Shown in pieces: positions 41,617-50,599 of a stretch of 64,000 bases of DNA. Position 1 is the first letter of the stretch. Every line of letters starts with the position of its first letter. Made by a program: the position numbers and the translations under genes. Source of the stretch: Diplonema japonicum (lineage: Eukaryota; Euglenozoa; Diplonemea; Diplonemida; Diplonemidae). The DNA is taken from contig OZ025651.1 of NCBI GenBank assembly GCA_964019335.1, positions 1 through 64,000 of the forward strand, given 5' to 3'. The notes beneath the pieces were generated by a model. It ran no database searches, was not told the DNA's origin, and worked only from the letters and a program-made list of their open reading frames with translations.

Positions 41617-42507
41617 TTACTCGTTTACTTCGTGTGCTGCGTCGCAGTCTGCTTCAGCAGCACTTTCACGATCTTCTTCCTGAATTCTTGTGGCTTCTGT
41701 GAAAACCTGACGCAGCGAAACGTTAACCCGATGGTTAGCCATGCTGGGGAACCGTTCTGTAATGTATTTCGGGCACGTGTCAGGCAAGATGCTAGGGATG
41801 CCGTGGTACGCAAGGCGTGATGGACCTGAGAGGATGACCGCATCTCCCGACTGGATTAGAATAGGCACCGGGGGTGTGTTCTTGGTGAGTCCACCGACAA
41901 GGAAAACGGCAGATCTGCCCAGAGAGAGTGTGAGCAAGGGGCGGTGCAGGACAGAGGTATCCTCATAGCTGTCAGTATGTCCCATGAGAGTGGATTTTGC
42001 GTTGTAGTAGTTCACAATCGCTGTCTGGAATTCCACAGGGGGGAGGCCAAGGCTGGTTCGGATGGATGCATATTTCCTCTGCACGAGTTCCTTGAGATCC
42101 TCTGGAAACTTCGAGGACTTCTCCTTGTCATAGCTCTTCTCGGTCCAGTCGTACGCATACCCCAGCGTCACCCACCGTAGCTCCTTGTCATGGAGCACCT
42201 CGCCCTCGCCACCTGTGAGCCGGCGCCTTTTCTTATCTCTCTGTTTACCGTCGTGCCTCAAATTGCTGTCATGCCCTTCGTTCTCATCAGGGTATCTACA
42301 CAGTGCGTCCCTCACCAGTTGTATTTGCTCTCTTTCTTCCAAGAAACCAGGGAGGAAAAACGCTCCTTGTTTCCCCTCGAGCGCAACCCACACCTTTCCC
42401 GCATACTCCTCCTTGCGCAAGACCCCCGACAGGTCAGGCACAGCACCGTTGCGCAGCTTAAAAGCACGCTCCGCAACACGAAACGCGGTGTCGCCTTCTG
42501 TCGCCAT
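41617..42507 (-). CDS. ALKBH1-like 2-oxoglutarate/Fe(II) dioxygenase
   Basis: Oxidative demethylase of nucleic acids; ALKBH1 relatives act on DNA and tRNA. 296 aa from the Met at 42507, chosen because MATEGDTAFRVAERAFKLRN aligns with the ALKBH1 start, a CTACAG acceptor-like site sits 3 nt before it, and the longer frame (to 42693) would overlap the next gene. Catalytic features: LRWVTLGYAYDWT, NYYNAKSTLMGHTDSYED with the HxD iron ligands, the distal His in AYHGIPSI, and the 2OG-binding RVNVSLR. A Lys/Arg-rich insert (GKQRDKKRRRLTGGEGE) lies before the core. Single exon. Confidence 0.88.
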   Translation of the reverse strand: MATEGDTAFRVAERAFKLRNGAVPDLSGVLRKEEYAGKVWVALEGKQGAFFLPGFLEEREQIQLVRDALCRYPDENEGHDSNLRHDGKQRDKKRRRLTGGEGEVLHDKELRWVTLGYAYDWTEKSYDKEKSSKFPEDLKELVQRKYASIRTSLGLPPVEFQTAIVNYYNAKSTLMGHTDSYEDTSVLHRPLLTLSLGRSAVFLVGGLTKNTPPVPILIQSGDAVILSGPSRLAYHGIPSILPDTCPKYITERFPSMANHRVNVSLRQVFTEATRIQEEDRESAAEADCDAAHEVNE

Positions 42508-42601
42508 GTCCTGTAGCAAATTTCTCAACCAACTGGTAGGGTCATGCGGTATTTCCTTTTTTTCTTTTTTTGCTTTCTTCGGAAGAAGATGAACAATATG
42601 A

Positions 42602-43225
42602 CTACAACGAGAAAGTGCTGCTCCTCGGCTCAACCTTTTTGACTTCTCTCTCGAAAGTGAACCGTGAGCTCCGAGAACGTCGGACAGTGCCATACACAGG
42701 CGGGGCAGGAAAGCGCGCAGTCGCTATTCCGAAACCCATGGGGCTTTTCGGACTTTTCGGACTTTTGAGCGTGGATTCGGGTTCGCTTATCATCTCTTTC
42801 TTTTCCATTTCCATCGTATACCGAGCAGTAAAGTAGCGATCAATTTCATCAGAGAGAGACTCCCTAACTGCGACAGTGGCGCAAACCTCATCCACAGCAC
42901 TGATAACCTGTGCCATAGTCGTCATCCTTTCCTTCTCCCCGTCATCATTTTCGAATTTATCATCCCTCGCGTCCTGTGCTTCCTCTGTCTCAAACCTCTT
43001 GTACATCACCTGTACTACCTCATTCATGCCCATACTCGCTCCGCTCCCCTCATTCTCGCAGTCGTCTTTCACCTTCTGGTTGACCTTCCTTTTCCCCGCC
43101 GGTCGCAGCGGAGGGACCGGTGGTGGCATCAACATCAATATGCGGTACCTGTACAAAATAGATCCAGACGACAAAAAGACACTAAACATGACTAAAACTT
43201 CTCTATTCGAGCAAGTTGCACGCAA
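42602..43225 (-). CDS. Uncharacterised basic/acidic protein
   Basis: Open frame of up to 207 aa; the real start is probably the internal Met at MLMPPPVPPLRPAGKRK, since a TTTTGTACAG acceptor-like site lies just before it. The centre is helical (MNEVVQVMYKRFETEEAQDA, MAQVISAVDEVCATVAVRES). The C-terminus is Ser/Pro/Lys-rich with KSPKSPKSP, possible proline-directed phosphorylation sites, and ends in a basic stretch. No family recognised. Codon use and gene spacing (94 nt and 114 nt) fit a real gene. Confidence 0.55.
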   Translation of the reverse strand: MRATCSNREVLVMFSVFLSSGSILYRYRILMLMPPPVPPLRPAGKRKVNQKVKDDCENEGSGASMGMNEVVQVMYKRFETEEAQDARDDKFENDDGEKERMTTMAQVISAVDEVCATVAVRESLSDEIDRYFTARYTMEMEKKEMISEPESTLKSPKSPKSPMGFGIATARFPAPPVYGTVRRSRSSRFTFEREVKKVEPRSSTFSL

Positions 43226-43339
43226 ACCCTGCCTTGTAAAAGAGAAACATGGTGGCTTGTGTGCTTGTCTCCTTCAGTTGGGTAGAGACCATTGAAGCAT
43301 GCCAAGGTAGTCAAGACGACATGTGTAATCCTGGCGACG

Positions 43340-44200
43340 TCATGTGTTAGAATCCACAGAAGTCCTGTGTTCGTCTTCTTCTTCCGCTTCTTCCTCTGCC
43401 TCTTCGGTGTTTTTAGGGCTGCCGACAGCTTTCGAAGGGCTGCTGGCAGTGCTGGGCTCGGGGCTGATACCTCGTACAGCGTTGTGTAGTTCCTTGCGTA
43501 TCTTGACGATCTTGTTAAGAGACGCGACCTGCTGCATCACGGCAGCGATGTCATCTTCGTCGCTGTCAGAGGGGTTAGTGTCTGCTGCATGCTCGGAAGC
43601 AGGGTGCATGTGGAGCACAGCAGACAAAGGGACAGTGGGCTGTGTGGATGAAGATCCTTTAAGCGATGCGATCCAATCATGGACGGTGGTCGTGTCAGGT
43701 ATTGCAGAGCTTGCAATGTCAGATCGGTTAATTTTAAGAGTGCCACGCGGAGAGGAGGGGGACAGCCTTTTTGTGGTCCCTTCAAAGGACTTCAGCCGAA
43801 GCTCGGCTTGCATTTCACAAGACCGTTTAACCTTCTCCTTTAGTTGTATTTCCTTTCGGACTTTTTCAGCTTCAAGTGATTCCAAAACCTTTACCTGTTG
43901 CCTGACCAGCTCTTCGTACTGCAGACCCGTCTCTTCTGTGCTCTGCCTGACTTCTTGATACGCTTCTTCCTCAAGTTCAGTTGACTTCGTTACCTCTCGC
44001 AGCACCCTGCGTACCATCTTCGTGTATATCCTATTCGTTCGCAACGCTTCCTCCTCACTTAGATTCCTGGCCATCAACTCTTTTTTTGCATCGGCATACC
44101 GCTGAAAGGCCTTTCCTATCTCAGCTACCATCTCATCACGCAGCTTGGCGTTTCGCATTGCCTCCTTGAACAGTGGGGAGGTGCCCTCAGACAGTTCCAT
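43340..44200 (-). CDS. Coiled-coil protein with acidic C-terminus, unrecognised
   Basis: 286 aa from the Met at 44200 (MELSEGTSPLFKEAMRNAKL). This start is preferred because the longer frame (to 44380) overlaps the zf-HIT gene and reads through a T-rich tract ending TATCATAG (44260). Residues about 15-145 form a charged coiled coil (ELVRQQVKVLESLEAEKVRK). The middle is Ser/Pro-rich, then VHDWIASLKG, a short second helix (IAAVMQQVASLNKIVKIRKE) and an acidic end with AEEEAEEED. Possibly cytoskeletal or flagellar; no family known to me. Confidence 0.65.
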   Translation of the reverse strand: MELSEGTSPLFKEAMRNAKLRDEMVAEIGKAFQRYADAKKELMARNLSEEEALRTNRIYTKMVRRVLREVTKSTELEEEAYQEVRQSTEETGLQYEELVRQQVKVLESLEAEKVRKEIQLKEKVKRSCEMQAELRLKSFEGTTKRLSPSSPRGTLKINRSDIASSAIPDTTTVHDWIASLKGSSSTQPTVPLSAVLHMHPASEHAADTNPSDSDEDDIAAVMQQVASLNKIVKIRKELHNAVRGISPEPSTASSPSKAVGSPKNTEEAEEEAEEEDEHRTSVDSNT

Positions 44201-44259
44201 TTTTTTTCTTCGTTCCCTACCAAATAAATGAATGTCAGAGGGGGACCAACAGGGCAAGA

Positions 44260-44290
44260 CTATGATAGACACACAAAAAAAAAAAAACTT
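44260..44290 (-). promoter_or_regulatory. Candidate splice acceptor upstream of the coiled-coil gene
   Basis: Minus-strand T13 tract, GTGTGTCTATCATAG ending at 44260, about 60 nt upstream of the start at 44200. Confidence 0.4.
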
Positions 44291-44373
44291 GTATAAAAAA
44301 AAAGGGTGTGCAATCGTCTCCTTCTTTTCTTCCGCAATATTGCTATTCATTCTGTCTTTTTCTTTTTGATATC

Positions 44374-44874
44374 TCAACATTCATCGTATCCCTCTTCCTC
44401 TGTTGGCTCATTGGGGGGCTTCTCCTCGGCTTCAGCGGGCTTGCGTCGTTTGGCAGGGTTGTCGCTGGTGGCTACGACGTGGGCTAGATGGTTGATGAAA
44501 GAGGCAAACTCAGGAGTGGCTTCAACAGCAGCTTCCAGAGCAGATTCGCGATCGATGTTGCCATCGATTGCCTTGATGAGGTTCTGGAGATTGGAGTCCT
44601 TAAGTTGTTCCCTTATCACAGGGTCCCTCGTGATAGCTTCCAGTTGGAAGGACCCCAGAGTCTCTGAGTCTATGATTTCCCGCTCTCGGAGGGACTCTTC
44701 TTTGATGGCAGCCGTACGTGCTGTGCGCTCACGTTCGTCTTCTTTCCGCTCCCCCGAACACCCTAAGACCTCGAAGTGGTTTTGATAGCATTCACTGCAG
44801 CAGTATCTCTTCTTGCAGCACGGGGTCTTGTACTTCCATTTCCCGTCACCACACACCACGCACAAGGCAGACAT
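44374..44874 (-). CDS. HIT-type zinc-finger protein, ZNHIT3/Hit1-like
   Basis: 166 aa from the Met at 44874 (MSALCVVCGDGKWKYKTPCC). The N-terminus has the HIT zinc-finger pattern CxxC...CC..RYCCSECYQNH..LGC. Helices follow, including REREIIDSETLGSFQLEAIT and LQNLIKAIDGNIDRESALEA, and a Glu/Pro-rich tail that ends EEEGYDEC. ZNHIT3/Hit1 proteins help assemble box C/D snoRNPs, and the short length and position of the finger fit that subgroup. Upstream in-frame codons are low-complexity and excluded. Confidence 0.8.
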   Translation of the reverse strand: MSALCVVCGDGKWKYKTPCCKKRYCCSECYQNHFEVLGCSGERKEDERERTARTAAIKEESLREREIIDSETLGSFQLEAITRDPVIREQLKDSNLQNLIKAIDGNIDRESALEAAVEATPEFASFINHLAHVVATSDNPAKRRKPAEAEEKPPNEPTEEEGYDEC

Positions 44875-45279
44875 TTCCTTACCACCACCACCACCCCCCC
44901 TCCGCCTGCTTTGAAAAGTGTACGTTTTCATTGAGTAAAAAAAGAAGGAAAAAAAGCTTAGAAAACAGGAGCTAACATCTTTTCTCATTTTACGCCTACT
45001 CTTGTGTACTGGGGGACAACCCCTTCTTCCGTTGCGCGCATGGGACGCCTCCATCTGCAGGGTGATCTAGTCTGTACCTCCGCTAATCACGCTTGGTGGG
45101 CGGGTACTCAAAAAAAAACCTATTTTTAGGAAACGCGTTTCCTTGCCAACAGCCTGAGGGGGGGCTCACCGTACTTACGAGGTTCACACTATCCGATAAG
45201 AACGGACTAAGAAGCAGAATAGGAAAGGGGGAAAGGGGGCTGGGGGGAAATGGGGAAAGAGGTAGTATTGCATCTATTA
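44875..45279. other. Intergenic region, no gene seen
   Basis: Mixed composition with G-rich stretches between the vWA stop and the zf-HIT start. A minus-strand ORF that overlaps the vWA gene end is Pro/Ser-rich and not credible. GTACTTACGAGG near 45172 resembles a U1 5' end only superficially. Confidence 0.4.
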
Positions 45280-46650
45280 CTACTGAATGCTTTTTTGCAT
45301 GTCCTTCTGTGACCGTGTGGCGAAGCTTGTCGTGCCAGTGCCAACAGAGCGCTGTGATGTCCATGTTTCTGCTAAGTCGCGAAGCTCCTTGCCTGCCTTT
45401 TCACCCTTTTCCACGGATTCTTTCGCTGCTTTCAAGTCATCCAAGCAAAAATCAACGGAACCTGAGCCCGCTGAGAGTAATTTAGTTTGCTTTCTCTTCA
45501 GGGACACAATCCTTATCCCTTCTTCCAGCCCAATCAATGCCTGACTTTTGTTGTTCTCACTCACCATCTGTGACGCCGCTATTATCGCCTTGCTTGTCAT
45601 GTCAGTAAGTTCTGCCCTAACAAAGTTCAGGTCTGCGGGTACATCGGGAGTAGCTACCCTCGACACCTCAATGTTGACAGTTTCCTCCTCTATCCTGCCA
45701 CTCGTAGAGTTGTACACAATCGTTGCAGTACCTAGTATGCATTTCGTGTCAGGCTGGTCGATGATGGGAGGCAGCTTCATCGAAACGATAAATGACAGTT
45801 GCTGGCCTATGATGATATTATTTATGTTCAACGTGAGGCACCGCTGGTCGGCCGACAGCGTTTTCTTGTTGGCATCACTAACTACTGTGATTTCTTCCAG
45901 CACGTTGGGGCTGAACAGAACGCCCTCTTTCAGCTGCACTGTAATTGTGATGTCCATTGCCGCCACTGAGAATAGCGCACCTATGGCCGATGCGAAGTAT
46001 TCAACTGTGTTCTTCTCACGGATTGCGTGGTAACTGCCGCCACCGCTTTGGGATATGGCACGGAGCATAACGTCGTTGCAGTCATTTCCGTATTCGAAAG
46101 TGCTGATGGCGATGTTGTTGTTGTTCAGTCTGATCACGTGCTCTGTCATCGTGTCTGCTGATGTGATCCCTGCATTCACAGCCCCGTCTGTGAAGAGCCA
46201 CAGCGCACGGTACACAGAGTTGTCGGTGATCTGAGTCTTTAGCATTTCTCGCAAGCCGAGGGTGATCCCAGCCTCAATGTTCGTCCCTTTGCTGTGTTTC
46301 ATGTTGGTGATGGCCGTCTTGGCACGTGTCCTCCCTGCGTCATCCATATATAAGGGGGGCAGTATCACCTCCGCTTCTTTGCTGTAAAGTACAATCCCGA
46401 ACATGTCACTCTCGCCCAGCACCCTGCAGCCGCTGACAGTGTTTTCGAGAAGCAACATAAGGGACTTCTTCGCTTTTTGTATATTTTCTCCCTTCATAGA
46501 CTGTGATCGGTCGATGACAGCCATCAGGAACACAGGTCGTTCCTTCTCCTTCTCCTGTTTCTCGCCTCCGAGTACAAAACTGACCCTCGACTCTGTTGCC
46601 CCCTTACCAACTTCGCAGAATTCAAACCAGTGAGACAAGACGAGGCCCAT
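45280..46650 (-). CDS. von Willebrand factor A domain protein
   Basis: 456 aa, single exon, cytoplasmic (no signal peptide). The vWA domain (about residues 37-230) has a full metal-ion-dependent adhesion site: DRSQS in FLMAVIDRSQSM, the Thr in SKGTNIEAG and the Asp in LFTDGAVN. A beta-rich region (residues 230-350: ITVQLKEGVLFSPNVLEEIT, TIVYNSTSGRIEEETVNIEV) and a helical end follow. The layout resembles bacterial YfbK/plant Hox-like vWA proteins and some ubiquitin-associated vWA proteins, but I cannot choose. Integrin-like metal-dependent ligand binding is implied. Confidence 0.8.
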   Translation of the reverse strand: MGLVLSHWFEFCEVGKGATESRVSFVLGGEKQEKEKERPVFLMAVIDRSQSMKGENIQKAKKSLMLLLENTVSGCRVLGESDMFGIVLYSKEAEVILPPLYMDDAGRTRAKTAITNMKHSKGTNIEAGITLGLREMLKTQITDNSVYRALWLFTDGAVNAGITSADTMTEHVIRLNNNNIAISTFEYGNDCNDVMLRAISQSGGGSYHAIREKNTVEYFASAIGALFSVAAMDITITVQLKEGVLFSPNVLEEITVVSDANKKTLSADQRCLTLNINNIIIGQQLSFIVSMKLPPIIDQPDTKCILGTATIVYNSTSGRIEEETVNIEVSRVATPDVPADLNFVRAELTDMTSKAIIAASQMVSENNKSQALIGLEEGIRIVSLKRKQTKLLSAGSGSVDFCLDDLKAAKESVEKGEKAGKELRDLAETWTSQRSVGTGTTSFATRSQKDMQKSIQ

Positions 46651-48460
46651 TTTTTTGCCTTTTTTATCCTTCCCTTGGTGAAGAAAATAAGCTTTTCACG
46701 AAGAACCGAAGTGTAGGCGTAAGGTAATAATGAGGAGGAGAGATAAAGAGGAACAGAAAAAAAAAGAAAGCTATTCTTTAAAGGTATGCGTTTTTGCGCT
46801 CACCTCCCTGCTGTCCCCGTTCTGGGGGCTCCGGCGGATTCCTACTGCGGTGGTCAAACTGCTGGGCAGCGTTGTCGGGGTCTGCGACAAATAGACGCCC
46901 GGATAGAAGCCCACGACGCTGTCATGGTTCGCTCCGAGAGCACCGGCCTCCTGTCATACCCATCTGTGGTCGGCGTCCTATCAGCACAGGGAGTTGACGT
47001 GCTACATTCGCCGGAACGCTGCCACCTGCCATCAGCATGGTAGATGTACATTGTATTTTATGTAATTATTTTCGTACTTTATGTCATTTACTATGTTCGT
47101 ATTGCAACCACATACACAGAGGAATGGTCCACACACAGGAGGTCTCTGCCTTGAAGAAGGAGCTCGCGAAGCTCGGGAGGCTCAACCGGCAGCTGCACAA
47201 CGATGCGCTACACGATTCCGAGGCGTACGATAAGAGCGGCAGGAGCAGACGAGCACCGTCAAAGATTTGGAAAGGAAGCTGAGCGAGGCAAAAAGCGACG
47301 GCACAGACACGCAAAGACGAAGAGGATGGAACACGAGAACGACGAGATGCGGCAGCAGCTGAACTAGGCGCTTGTGAAGCAGAAGCTGTACGACGTGCCT
47401 GTGGGGCAGCAGGGGTTCTGTGAAGCAGGCAAAGATCAACTCGCTCGACAGGCCGCCATAAAGCCTGTTGTGCTCACTGCAAGCGACGACGAGGTACAGG
47501 TACACGTCAGCACATATCGCAGCCTCAAATAAAAGAGAACAAAAAAGAGAGCCAACGTTTGCAACTCGGTGCAAAGGAGAAAAGGGGTAAATTGATGGAG
47601 GGGGGCACCCCGTTTCCCCGCTCCATCCCTCCTCCGGCCACAAGAACTCAAAAAGAAGGGAAACAAACAGAAACTATAAGAAAAGAAATGGGGGGGGGGG
47701 GGAACCCCCCCAACATGCTACACCGATATATTTTATCCTGGGACGCAGTCTGACCTCTCCTAGTAATCCGTGAACATTTGGAGAACGAGAGGTAATCCTT
47801 TTTATTTTCATTTTCTGCTGTCTTTTCTTTTTCATTGTTCCTTCCAGTTGCTGCCCCAACACCATCCTGGGTGTTCTGTGCTCCATCCACCCCTTTTTCC
47901 CCTTCTCTTTTCTTTTCTTATTTAATATTTCCCCCTCTGTACCCCCATTATTATCTTTCCTTTTTCCCCCCCTCTCCCCTCTTCTTCTGTGTCCCAATAA
48001 AAACAAAGTAATAATAACACTGGTGAAAAATAAAAAAATCGGTAATTTCAGTGTGCTGGGGGGAGGGGGGCTCACTGTGAAAAAATTCTGTTTTTTTTCG
48101 ATACTGTTATGCAAGGAACTGATTCATCCCCGGGGGGGGAGGGAGGGGGACGGGTTTATTTCCTGAGAAAAAGAATTTTTTGCCCTAACAAGATTCGCAT
48201 TTTTTAGGAAACACTTTTCGAGGTGAATAGGCTGTTGGCTTTGCAAAATTCGGAGTGATGCTTGCTGAAGGGGCAAAACAGCAACAATCCCTCCTTCTCC
48301 TGCTCGGCTGAATCCTAATGTCGGCAAGCCACAGTCGAAGGCGTTCCGTGAAAGTTGGCCGTGTCTTTCTTTTTTTCTTCTTCTGCACCACCAGTACTTT
48401 CTTTTCTCCCTTTTTTTTCTTTATTTTCCCTTTTTCTTTATTTTCTTCTTCTTTTCTCTT
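46651..48460. other. 1.8-kb gap with a degenerate opposite-strand segment
   Basis: The longest gap between genes. Positions about 46786-47531 are GC-richer and coding-like on the plus strand (listed separately). From 47640 to 48130 it is made of G runs and T/C tracts; 48180-48340 has mixed composition but no supported ORF. Confidence 0.5.
46786..47531 (+). pseudogene. Degenerate coiled-coil coding-like segment on the plus strand
   Basis: Successive plus-strand pieces in different frames read like one helical protein: RQIDARIEAHDAVMVRSEST, then EVSALKKELAKLGRLNRQLH, then STVKDLERKLSEAKSDG, then a piece with MRQQLN ended by TAG, then ALVKQKLYDVPVGQQ. Frame changes and an internal stop break it. 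It has GC-rich codons and the opposite direction to every intact gene here. Probably a decaying gene copy or insertion; the source is unknown. Confidence 0.4.
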
Positions 48461-49866
48461 TCACATCTCAGGGGCGCTCCTTTCGCCTATGATCAGATTC
48501 TTTTCTTTTGAAGAGATTGCGGCTTCTTGATCCCCCTTTCTAAGGTCTTCAAAGGAGTTGACCACGGAGTTGAGGAGGGTAGTGAGTTCTGTGACAGACT
48601 TGGATTCGATTTGGGGATCGAGACGGTCGGGGCTGGGCAGCTCGGTAGGTGGCGCTTCGGTTTCGGTTTCAGCTTCGTCTTCAGGTTCTTGTTCTTCTGC
48701 TTCTGCTTCTCCACCGTCGCCGTCTGTCTCGTCGCTGGCGTCCCAGAAGGGGTGTTTGAGCGCGTCTTCAGCTGACATTCGGTCCTCGGGATCGAATTTG
48801 ATCATTTTATCAACTAGATCGCAAAAGATCTCTAGGTTCTCCACCCCTTTCCCCAATTTCTCCCTCTCGTGTCGTATCACGTCAATGATTTTGACAACCT
48901 CCTTCTCGGGCTGCGTCTGCATGAACTCCCTGGCACGCACAGACACAATCTTCCCCAAAACAGCTTCAGAAGGCTTCGGCACGACCTTAAGTATCGAAAG
49001 CAGCTGCCCTCTAATATCACGCCCCTCAAACAGAGGTTTTCCTATCGCCATCTCCACCAGAACGCAGCCTATGCTCCACAGATCTATCGCTGGAGAGTAA
49101 GCTCGGGTTTCAAGAAGAAGTTCCGGAGCTCTGTAGTACCTTGTCACCACGTACTCTGTCATGTCACCCCCGTCAAGATCCCGTGCGAGCCCGAAGTCAA
49201 CGACGCGTAGGTCGCACGCCTTGTTCACTACGATGTTGCTGTGTGGATGTTACTTGGAAGAAAAGAAAAAGACGGTTTTTTACCTTGGCTTCAAGTCCCG
49301 GTGCACCACGCCGCATTGATGCACGTAGGCCATCGCGTCCACAAGTTGGTACCCAAAATATTGAATATAGTTCATTTCTAGTGCTCTGTGCATTTCCAAG
49401 AGCTTCGTAAGGTCGACGTCAAGAAGCTGAAAAAATTGGGTTTCCCCCTTCCCCCCCCCCCCCATTGTTCAACGTACTTGCGTGACAAGGTAGATATCAT
49501 TCGTGTTCCGCTCAGTAGTGACGGTGGGGGCTGAGAACAAGTCAATCAAACTTATAATGTTGTTATGACTGAAGTGCCGAAGAACGACCACCTGTTTTTT
49601 TTCTTCTTTTCTTCGTAAAGAGAGGAGATGGATACCTCCCGCACCACCCTGCGGAGCTCCGGTAGCTGTTCCTTTCCGGAGGAGGGTATCGCGATCTTTT
49701 TTATTGCCACCTCCACCGTTTGATCCCCATCCTTTGTGGAAGCCTTACACACAGTCCCGTACTCCCCGTTGCCGATAACACTGTCTAGAAGGTATCTCGG
49801 CGGGACCGTGAAGTACGTATCCTTTACCTGGTACGACCTCCATCCCTTGTCCTCTAGCGTTACCAT
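48461..49866 (-). CDS. MAP kinase with TEY activation motif and long acidic tail
   Basis: Ser/Thr protein kinase of the CMGC/MAPK group, about 421 aa in four exons; introns 49592-49635 (44 nt), 49427-49477 (51 nt) and 49239-49283 (45 nt). Kinase landmarks: glycine loop IGNGEYGTV, VAIKK, the C-helix REVVVLRHFSHNNI formed by splicing, the catalytic loop HRDLKPSN (split by the third intron), DFGLARD, the activation segment MTEYVVTRYYRAPE with TEY, and DLWSIGCVLVEMAIG. The C-terminal 90 residues are acidic (EAEEQEPEDEAETETEAP) and end in a helix. The TEY motif suggests activation by a MAPK kinase. May act in stress or flagellar-length signalling (inference). Confidence 0.92.
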
Positions 49867-50088
49867 GGTTCCCCTCCCAACCGCCCAACCCCCCCTACTC
49901 CTCCCTTTAAGTAATTTACTTTCCCCCCTTTTATTTGTTTAGCAGGAGAACTCTCACCTACTCCCCTCACCGCCCACCCCTCCCCTCCCACCTACCTGGA
50001 AGGAAGCAAATTGAATGAAATCACATGGATTCACTAAAAACAAGTTAAATACAACATAGGTGAACGAACGCGGTAGGGCGCTTCTTTG

Positions 50089-50493
50089 TTATATCATCCA
50101 AGTGCGAGGGCTGCGTGGTTGCGGGGGTGGACGCTGTTGCTGGTGCAAGGGAGATACAAGAGGTATGGTTGAGGGGTTAACATGGAGGGTGTAAGACGGC
50201 CGCGACTCCCCGTATGTCGGGGTGAGGGCGTGGGGAGGCAGTGACGGCTGGACTTTTGCAGCTTGCTCTAATGCCTTTACTGCGTCACGAAGGCCTTGCA
50301 GTTCATCCTCCAGGGTGCCTTCATCCAAAATACGTGGGGGGAGAGCCAAGGCCTTTTTCGCAGGCGGCGGCCTCAATGGGGACATGCCTCTGCTGTCCCG
50401 CACATTTTCATGCCTCCTCCCTGTGTAAGGGCAGAAAGCACTGCTAGAGACATGCCGCCCGCATGCAGGACAACTCCGCTCACTGAAGACCAT
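50089..50493 (-). CDS. Small protein with a Cys-pair motif, unrecognised
   Basis: 134 aa. The N-terminus has CPACGRHVSSSAFCPYTGRRH, a possible half zinc ribbon, followed by Pro-rich sequence, one acidic helix (TLEDELQGLRDAVKALEQAA) and a Pro/Gln-rich end. It lies 106 nt from the stop of the adjacent Cys-loop channel gene and is not part of that frame. Functional identity unknown; real-gene status rests on the open frame, a reasonable start and the spacing. Confidence 0.5.
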   Translation of the reverse strand: MVFSERSCPACGRHVSSSAFCPYTGRRHENVRDSRGMSPLRPPPAKKALALPPRILDEGTLEDELQGLRDAVKALEQAAKVQPSLPPHALTPTYGESRPSYTLHVNPSTIPLVSPLHQQQRPPPQPRSPRTWMI

Positions 50494-50599
50494 GTGCCCT
50501 CCCCTGAGATATGCATTATGTTTTTTACTGCTTCATCAATCTAATCATAATAAGAGAATAACAACAATCTTGCTACATCTTCCGTCTTGTATCATACAT

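Noticed and set aside
42508-42693. Longer ALKBH1-like N-terminus
   Set aside because: Overlaps the end of the next gene, lacks family similarity, and an acceptor-like site sits just before the shorter start.
45165-45200. U1 snRNA 5' end (GTACTTACGAGG)
   Set aside because: Only a short match to the U1 5' end, and the following sequence cannot be folded into U1 stems by eye.
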